Shown: piece after piece, positions 10,340-20,035 of the stretch
How positions within the stretch are numbered: position 1 is the first letter of the stretch
Layout of the letters: each line of letters starts with the position of its first letter
NCBI GenBank assembly: GCA_937949745.1
Contig: CALECM010000059.1
Location: forward strand, 7,325 to 71,324
DNA length: 64,000 nucleotides
Direction of reading: 5' to 3'
From: an uncultured Bacteroidales bacterium
GTDB taxonomy: Bacteria; Bacteroidota; Bacteroidia; Bacteroidales; WCHB1-69
Notes under the pieces: generated by a model
Told to the model about the DNA's origin: nothing
The model's database searches: none
What the model saw: only the letters and a program-made list of their open reading frames with translations
Position numbers and translations under genes: made by a program

Positions 10340-11530
10340 TTAGTATAGGAAATTATTATGAGGATAAATCTGGATATGAAGTTTTTTGACTTCTTCGTAA
10401 AGGACCTCTTTCAGATTGTCGATGTTTTCTTTGGTTTTGGCGGAAATAAAGAGAGTCTTATAGCCGGTTTTGGCCATACGGGTTTGTTTTAGCTCTTCCA
10501 GCGTAATATTCTCTTTTACTTTAGGGGTCAGGTCATCCGCTTCTTTTTCTACCCAATGGTAATTATCGATTTTATTATAGACCATAATAATGGGCTTATC
10601 ACCGGCATCGATCTCGCTCAGCGTTTGGTTAACCACTTCGATCTGTTCTTCAAAATCAGGATGGCTTATGTCGACTACGTGCAGGAGCAGGTCGGTTTCC
10701 CGTATCTCATCCAGGGTGGATTTGAAGGATTCGATCAGTCCGGTCGGTAATTTCCTGATAAAACCCACAGTATCGGAAAGCAGGAAAGGAAGGTTATCGA
10801 TCACTACTTTTCTTACCGTCGTATCCAGGGTGGCAAATAATTTATTTTCGGCGAAAACATCCGATTTGCTGATCAGGTTCATAAGGGTGGATTTGCCCAC
10901 ATTGGTATAGCCCACTAAAGCCACTCTCACGAATTGGTCGCGATGACCCCGTTGGGTTAGTTTCTGGCGGTCGATCTCTTTCAGTTTGTTTTTCAGTAAA
11001 GCGATGCGGTCGCGTATGATACGCCGGTCGGTCTCGATCTCTTTTTCTCCCGGTCCGCGCATCCCGATTCCTCCGCGTTGTTTTTCAAGGTGGGTCCACA
11101 TACGGGTTAACCTGGGTAACAGGTATTGATACTGTGCCAGTTCCACCTGTACTTTGGCATGAGCCGTACGCGCTCTTTTGGAAAAAATATCCAGGATGAG
11201 ATGCGTCCGGTCCAATATTTTGCAATTGAGTATAGCTTCGATATTCCGGGCCTGGGAAGGGGAGAGTTCATCATCGAAGACCGCTATATCCGTCTTATTC
11301 TCTTTGACAAATTCAGCTACTTCTTCCAACTTTCCCGATCCGAGGTAGGTTCTGGGATCCGGGTAAGGTAAATTCTGGATAAATCTTTTCATGGGAATTC
11401 CACCTGCCGTATCCACTAAAAAAGCAAGTTCATCCAGGTATTCATTCACTTTTTCGATATTTACGGAAGGAGTGGAGACCCCAATCAGTACAGCTGTTTC
11501 AGATTTAATATCGTTGGTCAATTCGTTCAT
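10340..11530 (-). CDS. hflX: Ribosome-associated GTPase HflX
   Basis: A GTPase of about 396 residues that binds the 50S subunit and in other bacteria splits or rescues stalled ribosomes. The N-terminal HflX domain includes the glycine-rich RGGIGMRGPGEKEIETD segment, and the G domain has GYTNVGKST (about residue 206), DTVGF and NKID. The reading frame can be extended to a TTG at 11551, but that codon lies inside the promoter box at 11549-11556, so the ATG at 11530 (MNELTN) is the better start. It converges on the glucan synthase gene and diverges from the Omp28-like gene. Confidence 0.93.
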   Translation of the reverse strand: MNELTNDIKSETAVLIGVSTPSVNIEKVNEYLDELAFLVDTAGGIPMKRFIQNLPYPDPRTYLGSGKLEEVAEFVKENKTDIAVFDDELSPSQARNIEAILNCKILDRTHLILDIFSKRARTAHAKVQVELAQYQYLLPRLTRMWTHLEKQRGGIGMRGPGEKEIETDRRIIRDRIALLKNKLKEIDRQKLTQRGHRDQFVRVALVGYTNVGKSTLMNLISKSDVFAENKLFATLDTTVRKVVIDNLPFLLSDTVGFIRKLPTGLIESFKSTLDEIRETDLLLHVVDISHPDFEEQIEVVNQTLSEIDAGDKPIIMVYNKIDNYHWVEKEADDLTPKVKENITLEELKQTRMAKTGYKTLFISAKTKENIDNLKEVLYEEVKKLHIQIYPHNNFLY

Positions 11531-11548
11531 AGTTATCTTATTAGAATG

Positions 11549-11556
11549 CAAAAATA
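11549..11556 (-). promoter_or_regulatory. -7 promoter box for hflX
   Basis: The minus strand reads TATTTTTG (TAnnTTTG) 19 bases upstream of the ATG at 11530. It overlaps the most upstream possible start codon of the frame, which argues against that start. Confidence 0.55.
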
Positions 11557-11653
11557 GTGAATTATCGGCTATAAATGAAAAATTGAAATTTGTATTTAAT
11601 TATTATATACATTTCAATTAACAAAAAGTTCCTTTTTAATGTTAAAAATAGAG

Positions 11654-11681
11654 TTGACGCATTATTATTTTTATATCTTTG
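11654..11681 (+). promoter_or_regulatory. Promoter of the Omp28-like gene
   Basis: TTGAC begins at 11654 and TATCTTTG sits at 11674-11681, spaced as in Bacteroidota promoters. It lies 34 bases before the ATG at 11716 and so supports that start over the longer open frame that begins at 11590. Confidence 0.6.
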
Positions 11682-11715
11682 CAAAAGAAACATTGTATCA
11701 TTTAAAAAGAATAAC

Positions 11716-13683
11716 ATGAAAAAACTTTTCCTTATTGCCGCGCTTTTCTTTGTATATAGCGTGAATGCACAATCAATAATCCAATTAAATCCCGATTTTC
11801 GGCCTACCGAAAATAATACTTCTATACCTGTTTCGCGGGATGCTCGGGATGTTACCGTAACCTGGTTAGCAGACGATGCGGAGGAAGCCAATAGCTTTGG
11901 GGCAGGTGATATTGGTTCATTTATGGAATTTACATCGGAAGATATCTTAAACTTTAATTCTACCGGAAGACAAATTACAAAAGTAAAAGAAATTAATTTT
12001 TATCTTAATGCTGATCATTATAGCAGCATTACTTCATGTAAACTTGTTATTTTACAGGGAAATAACTTTTATTCGGCCACACAGGTTTTTAGCCAGGATG
12101 TTCCGGTTGCAAATTTAGGATCCGGATGGAATAATATCAACCTGACCACTCCTTTTAATACTATTGATCCTACGAAAAATCTTTATATCGGATACAGAGT
12201 AGCACATACAGCCAATACTTTTCCGGTAAGCGTTGCCGTGGGCAGAGAACCAAAACAGGCCTGGTTCCGTAGTTATACCTCCAGTGGAGAAAGCAGTAAT
12301 AACTTAACTTCTCAGTATTATTTGGTTTTTATGTTGAAAGCTTTGGTTGAAACGGAAGATACGCCCGCAAATGAAATAGCCTTACAGAGCCTGGATATGG
12401 ATAGATACTTTGTGGCCGGTGATGATATTAAAATAGAAGGAACTGTTAAGAATTTGGGAACACAACCTATTACTTCTTTCGAGATTACCTACGATATTAA
12501 CGGTACCGAAACCGATGAATCATTTACCGGTTTAAATATTTTACCTGGTGCTACTTATGATTTAATTTCCGATCTTACCTACGAGTCTACCCAATCCGAA
12601 AATCTTTTAATAAATGTCGCAGTATCCTTACCGAACGGGGTACAAGATAGTACCTTTAATAATTCGTCGCAAACTGTAGCCATTATTGCATCGGAAAGGG
12701 AGGCAAGGAAAGTTCTTCATGAAGGATTTACTTCATCTACCTGCGGATATTGTAAAGATGCTAATGAACATTTTAAAACTGTAATCCAGGCCGCTGATCC
12801 GGATAAGTGGACCTGTATTAAACACCAGATGAATTTTCCCGGTTCCGGGGACCCTTATTATACGGCCGAAGCCGGTACCCGTTTTAATTACTATGGTTTG
12901 ACGGGCGCTCCCTCAATGATTGTAGAAGGAATTTACGATATTAATATCGGTGCATATAATGTAACAGCAATGAATCAATTGGCGGCAGTACCTGCTGCTG
13001 CGAAAATGTCCAGTCAGGGAACTGTAACGGGCAAAAAACTGGATTTAAATATCAAATTGGAGCCTGTGGTTGATTTTTCCTTTGCTAATGATGTAAGGTT
13101 ATTTGCCGCTATTGTAGAAAAAGGAACTAAAAATAATGTTAAGACTAATGGAGAGGTGAATTTTATCTATGTGATGAAAGCGTTTATGTCTGATGTAAAT
13201 GGAAAACCTGTTACCGACTTAACGATCGGCCAGGAATCCTCCCATGATTTTTCCTATGAATTTAACGGTGGTTACCGTTTACCCAGAACCGGTCAGGCTG
13301 CTAATATAATCAATCCGGCAATCGAACATTCGGTGGAAAATTTCGACTATTTAATGTTCGTTTACTGGTTGCAGGATGTTCGTACGGGTGAAGTTTTCCA
13401 GTCCGGTACATTTGACCCGCGTCCGGATCTTATCAGTGTTAATGAAACAGAGATGTTCCCGGTGACCGTTTATCCGAACCCGGCCATGAATTATATCAAT
13501 GTTCAATCCGATGTTCCTTTCACCAGACTTACCCTTGTTAACATGATGGGACAAACTGTGAAAGATGTTCAACCTTCGGATAATAACTACCACATGAACC
13601 TGGAAGGTATTACCAAAGGAATCTATATTTTACGTATCGAATCAGCAGAAGGAGTGACCACTAAGAAAATCAGTGTTCAGTAG
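11716..13683 (+). CDS. Omp28-like surface protein with T9SS C-terminal sorting domain
   Basis: A 655-residue exported protein. MKKLFLIAALFFVYSVNAQS is a clear signal peptide, which together with the promoter at 11654-11681 fixes the start at 11716. The middle (about 330-460) resembles Omp28 proteins with a thioredoxin-like segment: HEGFTSSTCGYC carries a CxxC, followed by a cis-Pro-like GAPSM. The last 75 or so residues have the form of a type IX secretion sorting domain: VYPNPAMNYINV, then a MGQ turn, GIYILRI and a short basic tail. It should therefore pass through the outer membrane by T9SS and be released or anchored. Substrates are unknown. The gene is monocistronic, with a bidirectional terminator downstream. 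Confidence 0.87.
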   Translation: MKKLFLIAALFFVYSVNAQSIIQLNPDFRPTENNTSIPVSRDARDVTVTWLADDAEEANSFGAGDIGSFMEFTSEDILNFNSTGRQITKVKEINFYLNADHYSSITSCKLVILQGNNFYSATQVFSQDVPVANLGSGWNNINLTTPFNTIDPTKNLYIGYRVAHTANTFPVSVAVGREPKQAWFRSYTSSGESSNNLTSQYYLVFMLKALVETEDTPANEIALQSLDMDRYFVAGDDIKIEGTVKNLGTQPITSFEITYDINGTETDESFTGLNILPGATYDLISDLTYESTQSENLLINVAVSLPNGVQDSTFNNSSQTVAIIASEREARKVLHEGFTSSTCGYCKDANEHFKTVIQAADPDKWTCIKHQMNFPGSGDPYYTAEAGTRFNYYGLTGAPSMIVEGIYDINIGAYNVTAMNQLAAVPAAAKMSSQGTVTGKKLDLNIKLEPVVDFSFANDVRLFAAIVEKGTKNNVKTNGEVNFIYVMKAFMSDVNGKPVTDLTIGQESSHDFSYEFNGGYRLPRTGQAANIINPAIEHSVENFDYLMFVYWLQDVRTGEVFQSGTFDPRPDLISVNETEMFPVTVYPNPAMNYINVQSDVPFTRLTLVNMMGQTVKDVQPSDNNYHMNLEGITKGIYILRIESAEGVTTKKISVQ

Positions 13684-13704
13684 TTAATTCTGCTCCTTAA
13701 ATAG

Positions 13705-13735
13705 AAAAAGCCTTATCGTTAAGATAAGGCTTTTT
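13705..13735. terminator. Bidirectional terminator between the Omp28-like gene and tlyA
   Basis: A perfect 13-bp stem (13705-13717 and 13723-13735) has A-run and T-run flanks and a 5-base loop. It serves the plus-strand gene ending at 13683 and the minus-strand tlyA ending at 13755. Confidence 0.85.
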
Positions 13736-13754
13736 TGTTGAGGAGAGTATAAAC

Positions 13755-14561
13755 TTATTTTTTCAGATTTTTCCTGATTGATTTCAACTCCGTCATCATA
13801 GCATTAAAATCCAGATTAAAGTTATTGGATTTTAAGGAAAAGAGCCCCAGGAACTCAACATTTTTTTTCAGTTCATAAAGTGTGGAAATGGTGATCCCGT
13901 TTAAATAAAAACCGTGAGATAACGCTTCTTTCACTACCTTTTGGATGGATAGCTTATACGCTTTCTCATCGGTAACGATCCCGTTTTTGTTCAGGAAGGA
14001 AGCTCCGGCTTCAAACTGAGGTTTGATCAATAATACCATACATCCTTCCGGTTTTAAATAAAGAGGAAAATAGGGAAGGAGGTAGGAGAGTGAAATAAAA
14101 GATACGTCGGATACGATGAAATCAAATTTCCGGTTGCCGATATCTTCCGGCTTTAATTCCCGGAAATCCGTATTTTCGATTGAAATAACGTGATGATGAT
14201 CCTTGAGGGAAGAATGAAGCTGGTCCTGTCCCACGTCTACACAAACACATTCTTCAGCCCCGTGCTGTAAAGCGCAATCGGTGAATCCACCGGTGGAGGC
14301 GCCTACGTCCAGTACTGTTTTTCCCTGAAAATCCAGATCAAAAGTTCGGATTGCTTTTTCTAATTTCAATCCGCCCCGACTGACATATCGGTTAAAAATA
14401 TCAATGATATCTACCTTCTCGTTTTCCCCGACCATATATGACGGTTTATCAATTACTACCTGATTTACCGTTACGGTTTGTTGCAGGATCGCGTCTCTTG
14501 CTTTTTCCCTTGAAGGAAAGAAGCCTTGGTCAACCAGGAATTTATCCAGGCGTGTCTTCAT
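13755..14561 (-). CDS. tlyA: TlyA-family rRNA 2'-O-methyltransferase
   Basis: A 268-residue protein with an N-terminal S4 RNA-binding domain (about 1-60: RLDKFLVDQGFFPSREKA) and an FtsJ-type methyltransferase domain (about 80-250). The latter has the SAM-binding VLDVGASTGGFTDC and the SDVSFIS motif. Family members methylate ribose in 16S and/or 23S rRNA; the older haemolysin name is not a guide to function. No promoter box is evident. A long inverted repeat separates it from pepD, so it may be transcribed on its own or by readthrough. Confidence 0.88.
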   Translation of the reverse strand: MKTRLDKFLVDQGFFPSREKARDAILQQTVTVNQVVIDKPSYMVGENEKVDIIDIFNRYVSRGGLKLEKAIRTFDLDFQGKTVLDVGASTGGFTDCALQHGAEECVCVDVGQDQLHSSLKDHHHVISIENTDFRELKPEDIGNRKFDFIVSDVSFISLSYLLPYFPLYLKPEGCMVLLIKPQFEAGASFLNKNGIVTDEKAYKLSIQKVVKEALSHGFYLNGITISTLYELKKNVEFLGLFSLKSNNFNLDFNAMMTELKSIRKNLKK

Positions 14562-14584
14562 TATGAGTGGCTTTTATAAAAAAT

Positions 14585-14732
14585 AAGGCTTTACAAAAGT
14601 TTCTGTCATTCTTTAGAGACCTTGAGTCCTGAGGTTAAAACGAAGTGCCGAAGTGTCCATAAAGAAAAATCTTAATTTCCACGCAGAGATTCGTTTCACC
14701 AACATGACAGGAAATAATTTTTGTAAAGCCTT
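14585..14732. repeat. 148-bp inverted-repeat element between pepD and tlyA
   Basis: AAGGCTTTACAAAA at 14585-14598 is perfectly complementary to 14719-14732. A second paired block, CTGTCAT at 14603-14609 with ATGACAG at 14704-14710, extends the arms. The interior of about 95 bases can pair further (CTTTAGAGAC near 14611 with a segment near 14653-14664). On the minus strand the last arm is followed by ATTTTTTAT, so it may terminate pepD transcripts. It could also be a small MITE-like insertion. Confidence 0.6.
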
Positions 14733-14755
14733 CCTATCGTATTAAAATCCGTTAC

Positions 14756-16222
14756 TTACCGTTTTACCGGGATGTTTTGCATCAGTGCGACCAGGAAATC
14801 CCAGAATTTGCCTACACTTTCGATATTAACTCTTTCGTCGGGTGAATGCGGATTCATAATAGTAGGTCCGAAAGAGATCATATCCCAATTAGGATAATTA
14901 ACGCCGAAAAGTCCGCATTCCAGTCCTGCGTGGATCGCCATGATTTTAGGTTCCACACCATATTTCACCTGATAAGTTTGCATAGCGGTTTTCAGGATAG
15001 GGGATTCCATATTGGGTTTCCAGCCCGGGTAACCTCCGGTGAGCGTGATTTTTCCACCGGCCATTTCAGCGATGGCTTTTAACTTTTCTCCTACGGCGTC
15101 TTTGGCGGAATCTACAGAACTACGGATAAGGTTAGCCATATAAAGTTTTCCGTTTTCCAGGTTAAAAATGGCAAAGTTATTGGAGGTTTCCACCAGGTCT
15201 TTCATCGTATCGCTCATTCGCATTACACCGTGGGGAATCGCGTAAGCCATTTGCAGGATCGTATTATCGCAGGTATTAGCCACTACTTCACGTGGTGTTT
15301 CCGCAGGACTCATCTCTATTTTAAGATCTGGTTCCGCTTTACCGAATTCTTTTTTCAGTACCTGCGTATATTGATTTACAAAGTTTGTGAATTCGGTAAT
15401 ATTATCTTTTGGTACTACTACGATCGCTTCCGCTTCCCTGGCGATGGCGTTCCGTAAACTGCCTCCGTGGATGGAAGCGATACGAAGATCCATCTGTTCC
15501 TGAGCTTTCTGGAGTAAACGGGTGATCAATTTGTTGGCATTGGCGCGACCGAGATTGATATCCATCCCCGAATGTCCTCCTTTTAATCCGGAAATAAAGA
15601 TCCTGAAACCGGTCATATTTTCCGGAGTTGCAATCAGGTTATAGTCCCGCTCGATATTAGCGTCCAGTCCGCCGGCGCAACCTACATAAAGTTCGCCTTC
15701 GGTTTCCGAGTCCAGGTTCATCAGGATATCACCTTTCACAAATCCTTTTTTTAATCCGAAAGCGCCGGTCATTCCGGTTTCTTCATCCACGGTCAGTAAA
15801 ACTTCCAACGGTCCGTGCGGTATATCTTTGGACAAAAGTAACGCCATACCGGCCGCGCAACCGATACCATTATCCGCGCCCAGTGTAGTTCCGTTTGCAC
15901 GTAACCAGCCGTCTTCCCCGATTTTGGTTTCGATGGGATCTTTGGTGAAGTCATGTTTCACATCGCTGTTGGCTTGCGGTACCATATCAACGTGTCCCTG
16001 TAGAATTACGGGAACACGGTCTTCCATACCCGGAGTAGCCGGTTTGCTGAAAAGCAGGTTGCCGGTTTCATCCTGTTTATACTCGATATTGTTTTCTTTA
16101 GCCCAGTTTTTGAGCCATTCCAGGATTTTTTCCTCATGTTTGGAAGGATGGGGAATGTCACAAATTCCGGCGAAAGATTCCCATAATGCGGAGGGATACA
16201 AATTTTTTAATGCACTGTTCAT
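14756..16222 (-). CDS. pepD: Aminoacyl-histidine dipeptidase (M20C, PepD)
   Basis: A 488-residue cytosolic metallopeptidase. Zinc-ligand and catalytic segments of the M20 fold are visible: LQGHVDMVPQ (about residue 75-84), GADNGIG, DEETGMTGAFGL (metal-binding acidic pair) and HAGLECG near the C terminus. The lid and dimerisation insertion lies between. The family splits unspecific dipeptides such as Xaa-His. The gene lies 40 bases downstream of lolD on the same strand, with no promoter box between them, so cotranscription is likely. Confidence 0.92.
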   Translation of the reverse strand: MNSALKNLYPSALWESFAGICDIPHPSKHEEKILEWLKNWAKENNIEYKQDETGNLLFSKPATPGMEDRVPVILQGHVDMVPQANSDVKHDFTKDPIETKIGEDGWLRANGTTLGADNGIGCAAGMALLLSKDIPHGPLEVLLTVDEETGMTGAFGLKKGFVKGDILMNLDSETEGELYVGCAGGLDANIERDYNLIATPENMTGFRIFISGLKGGHSGMDINLGRANANKLITRLLQKAQEQMDLRIASIHGGSLRNAIAREAEAIVVVPKDNITEFTNFVNQYTQVLKKEFGKAEPDLKIEMSPAETPREVVANTCDNTILQMAYAIPHGVMRMSDTMKDLVETSNNFAIFNLENGKLYMANLIRSSVDSAKDAVGEKLKAIAEMAGGKITLTGGYPGWKPNMESPILKTAMQTYQVKYGVEPKIMAIHAGLECGLFGVNYPNWDMISFGPTIMNPHSPDERVNIESVGKFWDFLVALMQNIPVKR

Positions 16223-16262
16223 AATGAATTCTTTTAAGTTACTATATTTATAGCTTGATTAT

Positions 16263-16922
16263 TTAATTCTGATTTTCAATTTTCCCGTCTTTGATCACGA
16301 TCCTGTGGTCCGACATTTCCCCAAGTTCCTCGTTGTGGGTTACAATGATAAAAGTATGGTGGAACTGGTCGCGGAGATTAAAGAAAAGTTCATGTAATTT
16401 TCTGGCATTTTCCGAGTCGAGGTTTCCGGAAGGTTCGTCGGCGAGAATCAATTTAGGGTCGTTAACCAACGCCCTTGCCACGGCGACACGTTGTTGTTCG
16501 CCGCCTGACAACTGGGAAGGTTTATGCTCGAAACGTTCAGCCAGTTTCAGGTAATCCAGTAGCTCTTTTGCCCGTGCCATAGCTTCTTTTTTAGGTTTGC
16601 CGGCTATTAAAGCGGGTAAAGCCACATTTTCAACCGCGGTAAACTCGGGAAGCAGGTGGTGGAATTGAAATACAAAACCGATATGCCGGTTGCGATACTC
16701 CGACAATTCATTATCATTTAGCTGAAAGAGAGAAACATCGTCGATCACGACCTCGCCTTTATCGGGTTTATCCAGAGTGCCGATGATATGGAGCAGGGTG
16801 GATTTTCCCGCGCCGGAGGCACCCAGTATGGTAATAATCTGTGAATTGGAGACCACAAGGTCGATTCCCTGGAGTACTTTCAGGTTTCCGTAGCTTTTTT
16901 CAATGTGGGTAATGTTGATCAT
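16263..16922 (-). CDS. lolD: ABC transporter ATPase, LolD-like
   Basis: A 219-residue ATPase. It has Walker A GASGAGKST (about residues 36-44), a Q-loop, the signature LSGGEQQRVAVARAL (about 137), Walker B with LILADEPSGNLD, and the switch His in VTHNE. The pattern matches the LolD/MacB (o228) subfamily, which powers release of lipoproteins from the inner membrane. The permease (LolC/E) is not adjacent, which is common in Bacteroidota but leaves the exact substrate an inference. A promoter box lies at 16941-16948; pepD follows. Confidence 0.85.
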   Translation of the reverse strand: MINITHIEKSYGNLKVLQGIDLVVSNSQIITILGASGAGKSTLLHIIGTLDKPDKGEVVIDDVSLFQLNDNELSEYRNRHIGFVFQFHHLLPEFTAVENVALPALIAGKPKKEAMARAKELLDYLKLAERFEHKPSQLSGGEQQRVAVARALVNDPKLILADEPSGNLDSENARKLHELFFNLRDQFHHTFIIVTHNEELGEMSDHRIVIKDGKIENQN

Positions 16923-16940
16923 TCCGAGGTTTTATAACCG

Positions 16941-16948
16941 CAAATATA
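16941..16948 (-). promoter_or_regulatory. -7 promoter box for lolD-pepD
   Basis: The minus strand reads TATATTTG, 19 bases upstream of the lolD start. No clear -33 element is seen. Confidence 0.5.
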
Positions 16949-17010
16949 CAAAAGACCTTGAATTAATCCGAAAAAATCCTCTATAATATTCTTAGTTTAA
17001 AAAGTAACTT

Positions 17011-17018
17011 TATCTTTG
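17011..17018 (+). promoter_or_regulatory. -7 promoter box for the AddB-like gene
   Basis: TATCTTTG lies 45 bases upstream of the ATG at 17063. It is divergent from the lolD box about 60 bases away. Confidence 0.5.
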
Positions 17019-17062
17019 TAACCGGTTCTTACATCCGTAACAATTCCATAAATCACTTATGT

Positions 17063-19858
17063 ATGACATTCTTAGCACAAGTAGCCCGGCAAATCCTGCA
17101 ACAAACGGACATCGAATTGGTTAACACGGTTATTATTCTACCTAACAAAAGAGCGACACGAATGTTGCAAAAACAACTGGCATTGGAGATCGGACGTCCT
17201 TTTTTTTTGCCGGCCATATTGACGATTAATGAGTTTATAGAATCTTTATCTCCCAGGAAAAAACTGACTCAAACGGAACTACTTGTAAAACTGTATAACG
17301 TTTATCGCCGATCCGGAGAACTTAAATATAAGGATTTTCATTCTTTCCTTTCCTGGGCGGAAATTTACCTGCAGGATATTCATGAGATAGATATGCAACT
17401 GGCCGATGCCTCCGTCATATTCCGGAACCTGAGCGATGTCAAAGATATGGAAACCTCATTCGGACGGGACCAATTGACGGAACATCAGCAATATTACCTT
17501 CGTTTTTATACATCTCTAAAAGATCTTTACCGGCAGTTTAATCTGGAACTTGAACGGGAATCAACAGGTTATGAAGGCGCGATTTATAAGGATGTGGCGT
17601 GCAATATTGAACAATATAGCGGAAAGTATGATTTCCGGAGATATATCTTTGCCGGTTTAAGCTTTCTTACTCCCGCCGAAACAGAGATCATCCGGTTTTA
17701 TATCCGGGAATGGAAAGCTGAATTACTGTTCGATTTTGATAAATTTTACGAAGAATCACAATCGGAATTACTCCAAACCCTGAAAAAAGAATTATCACTG
17801 GATGAATTACGCTGGATCCATGACGATTTTGCGGGCATTGCCAAACAAATAACGGAAACGGGCGTATCCGGGAAAGTGTCCCAGATTTTATACGCCATTG
17901 AGAAGATCAACGAGATCAGAAAAAAAGAAGGCAATCTGGATAATACGGTGCTGGTACTTGCCGATGAATCACTCATATTGCCTTTTATGCATTTCTACGA
18001 TTGTCAGGATGCCAACTTAACGATGGGTTATCCGATAATCCATACACCGGCTTATCATCTTCTACAGAGTTTAACAGCGCTAGCCGGGAACAGCCGCAGG
18101 TTCCGGGATATCGAAAAGAACAGCGAGCTCCTGATCTACCACAAGGACCTGATCGCGCTTTTCAGGAATCCGCTTCTGAGGCATTGTTTCGGAACGGAAG
18201 ATCATTATGAGCAATGGATGAGAGATCTTACGGGAAGTAATCGTATTTTTTTTAAGATTGATGAGATTCCGGAAATATCTTTTTTTAAACTGGATTTTAT
18301 CCGTGATACGGGAGTTTTATTTCTGCAGGGACTTACCGAAAGTTTCCTGAGGTTCAGTGTGCTGTTTACGGAAGATTCTCCTTTTTACGAGGGGATACAG
18401 CTCATTAACGAAGGTTTGCGCCAAACCGGACTTTTTCTGGAAGAACTGAATAAGGAAGAAGAGTTTGATTTTGGAACCCTGGAATACTTCCTTCAACAGA
18501 TCATCGGGAAAATATCCGTGCCGCTACGGGGGAATATGGAAACCGGTTTGCAGGTAATGGGATTACTGGAAACCAGGGCACTCGATTTTAAAAATGTGAT
18601 CATCCTGTCGGTGAACGAAGGAATCATCCCCATGGGAAAATCCCAAAATTCCTTAATCCTGTATGATATCAAAAAATATTTTAATCTTCCCACATATCAA
18701 CAGAAAGATAAGATCTATGCCTATCATTTTTTCCGCCTCCTGCAAAGGGCGCAAAATATTTACCTTATTTATAACAATGATTCGTCGAATACGCTGGCGG
18801 AAAAAAGCCGTTTTCTCAGTCAGCTGGAATTTGAGGTCAAAAGCCGCGGGTTAACCGGGAGTATAGAACTCCGGTCAGACCAGATTTCGCTTCTTCCCGT
18901 TACCGGAAAAGATGAATCTGTTGTGATCGCAAAAGACCGGCAGGTTATGGAGAAGTTATATGACAAGACTTATTCACCCACTTCGCTCTCCGTCTTTATC
19001 CGCTGTCCGTTGCAATTCTATCTTGCTGAGATCGAAAAAATATCTCCAGTCCGAACGATACAGGAAAATATAGAACAAAAAGTAACCGGTACTATCCTGC
19101 ATAATATACTGGAAGATATTTGCAGGAAACTCCAGGTACAACCGGATAGTTTTATGGATATAATCGACCGGGAACTTAAAGATATCGATTCCACGATCGA
19201 GAAATCTTTCAGTGACCATGAAGATGTGAGAGGACAGGATCAGACAAGGGGAAAATTATTTCTTGCCACACAAATGGTAAAAAGAAATCTGGTATCATAC
19301 CTGACCCTGATCCGGAATGAATATCGGGAAATGCCTTTTGATATTGTCGGTATTGAACAGGCTTTTACTTCAATCTTGACTGTGGGTGATAGGCAGGTTA
19401 AACTTTACGGAAAAGCGGACAGGATCGACCGTCGGGGAGACCAGGTTATCATTTTGGATTATAAAACCGGAAAAGTAGATCCGAGGGAACTGAAATATGA
19501 AGAAATGGAAACCGTATTTACCGAAAGCGAAAAAAGTAAGTTATTCCAATTGCTTATGTATGGCTATTTGTATGATCAGACGGATCATCACTTCAAACGG
19601 AATGCAGAGTCTGTTTCCTGCGGAATTATCAGTTTCAGGACCGTTAATAAAAATGACGGGGAATATACTCTCATGCCGAAATTTCCGGATTCTCAGGGTA
19701 AATTGACAGAATTGATCACGGAGGATATCCTGGAAACATTCGGACGTTCTTTACAGGATTTAATCGCTAATATATTGGACAATTCCATCCCTTTTTCCCA
19801 GACTGCTAACCGGGATCATTGTAAATACTGTGATTATACCGATTTCTGCGGAAGATAA
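17063..19858 (+). CDS. AddB-like PD-(D/E)XK exonuclease with Fe-S cluster
   Basis: A 931-residue protein resembling the AddB subunit of AddAB recombination nucleases. The N-terminal part is an inactivated helicase-like region (VNTVIILPNKRATRML) without a canonical Walker A. The C-terminal nuclease has VIILDYKTGKVD near residue 798. Four cysteines are placed as in Fe-S nucleases: one in RCPLQFYL (about 647) and three in CKYCDYTDFC (920, 923, 929). In the family this chain cuts the strand ending 5' and helps recognise Chi during double-strand-break repair. The usual AddA partner is not beside it in this window: the next gene to the right is on the other strand. Confidence 0.87.
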   Translation: MTFLAQVARQILQQTDIELVNTVIILPNKRATRMLQKQLALEIGRPFFLPAILTINEFIESLSPRKKLTQTELLVKLYNVYRRSGELKYKDFHSFLSWAEIYLQDIHEIDMQLADASVIFRNLSDVKDMETSFGRDQLTEHQQYYLRFYTSLKDLYRQFNLELERESTGYEGAIYKDVACNIEQYSGKYDFRRYIFAGLSFLTPAETEIIRFYIREWKAELLFDFDKFYEESQSELLQTLKKELSLDELRWIHDDFAGIAKQITETGVSGKVSQILYAIEKINEIRKKEGNLDNTVLVLADESLILPFMHFYDCQDANLTMGYPIIHTPAYHLLQSLTALAGNSRRFRDIEKNSELLIYHKDLIALFRNPLLRHCFGTEDHYEQWMRDLTGSNRIFFKIDEIPEISFFKLDFIRDTGVLFLQGLTESFLRFSVLFTEDSPFYEGIQLINEGLRQTGLFLEELNKEEEFDFGTLEYFLQQIIGKISVPLRGNMETGLQVMGLLETRALDFKNVIILSVNEGIIPMGKSQNSLILYDIKKYFNLPTYQQKDKIYAYHFFRLLQRAQNIYLIYNNDSSNTLAEKSRFLSQLEFEVKSRGLTGSIELRSDQISLLPVTGKDESVVIAKDRQVMEKLYDKTYSPTSLSVFIRCPLQFYLAEIEKISPVRTIQENIEQKVTGTILHNILEDICRKLQVQPDSFMDIIDRELKDIDSTIEKSFSDHEDVRGQDQTRGKLFLATQMVKRNLVSYLTLIRNEYREMPFDIVGIEQAFTSILTVGDRQVKLYGKADRIDRRGDQVIILDYKTGKVDPRELKYEEMETVFTESEKSKLFQLLMYGYLYDQTDHHFKRNAESVSCGIISFRTVNKNDGEYTLMPKFPDSQGKLTELITEDILETFGRSLQDLIANILDNSIPFSQTANRDHCKYCDYTDFCGR

Positions 19859-19910
19859 ATCCGGGTGACAGAGCAGAACCCGGTGTTGCGTTCATCGCAT
19901 CAAACCTTTT

Positions 19911-19967
19911 GTCATTCTGAGCGCAGCAAAGAATCTAATAGAGATCCTTCACTTCGTTCAGGATGAC
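19911..19967. repeat. 57-bp quasi-palindromic intergenic repeat, copy 1
   Basis: The element begins GTCATTCTGAGCGCAGC and ends CGTTCAGGATGAC. Its two 26-base arms match at about 20 positions around a central AATAG, so it folds into a hairpin. A second copy lies at 20036-20092. Sequences of this wording recur between genes in many Bacteroidota genomes. Confidence 0.8.
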
Positions 19968-20035
19968 ATTATGATCGTCCAGGAAGATGTTTGATTATAT
20001 CTCCCTGTGTATGAGCCCATCGAATACGATCTTTT

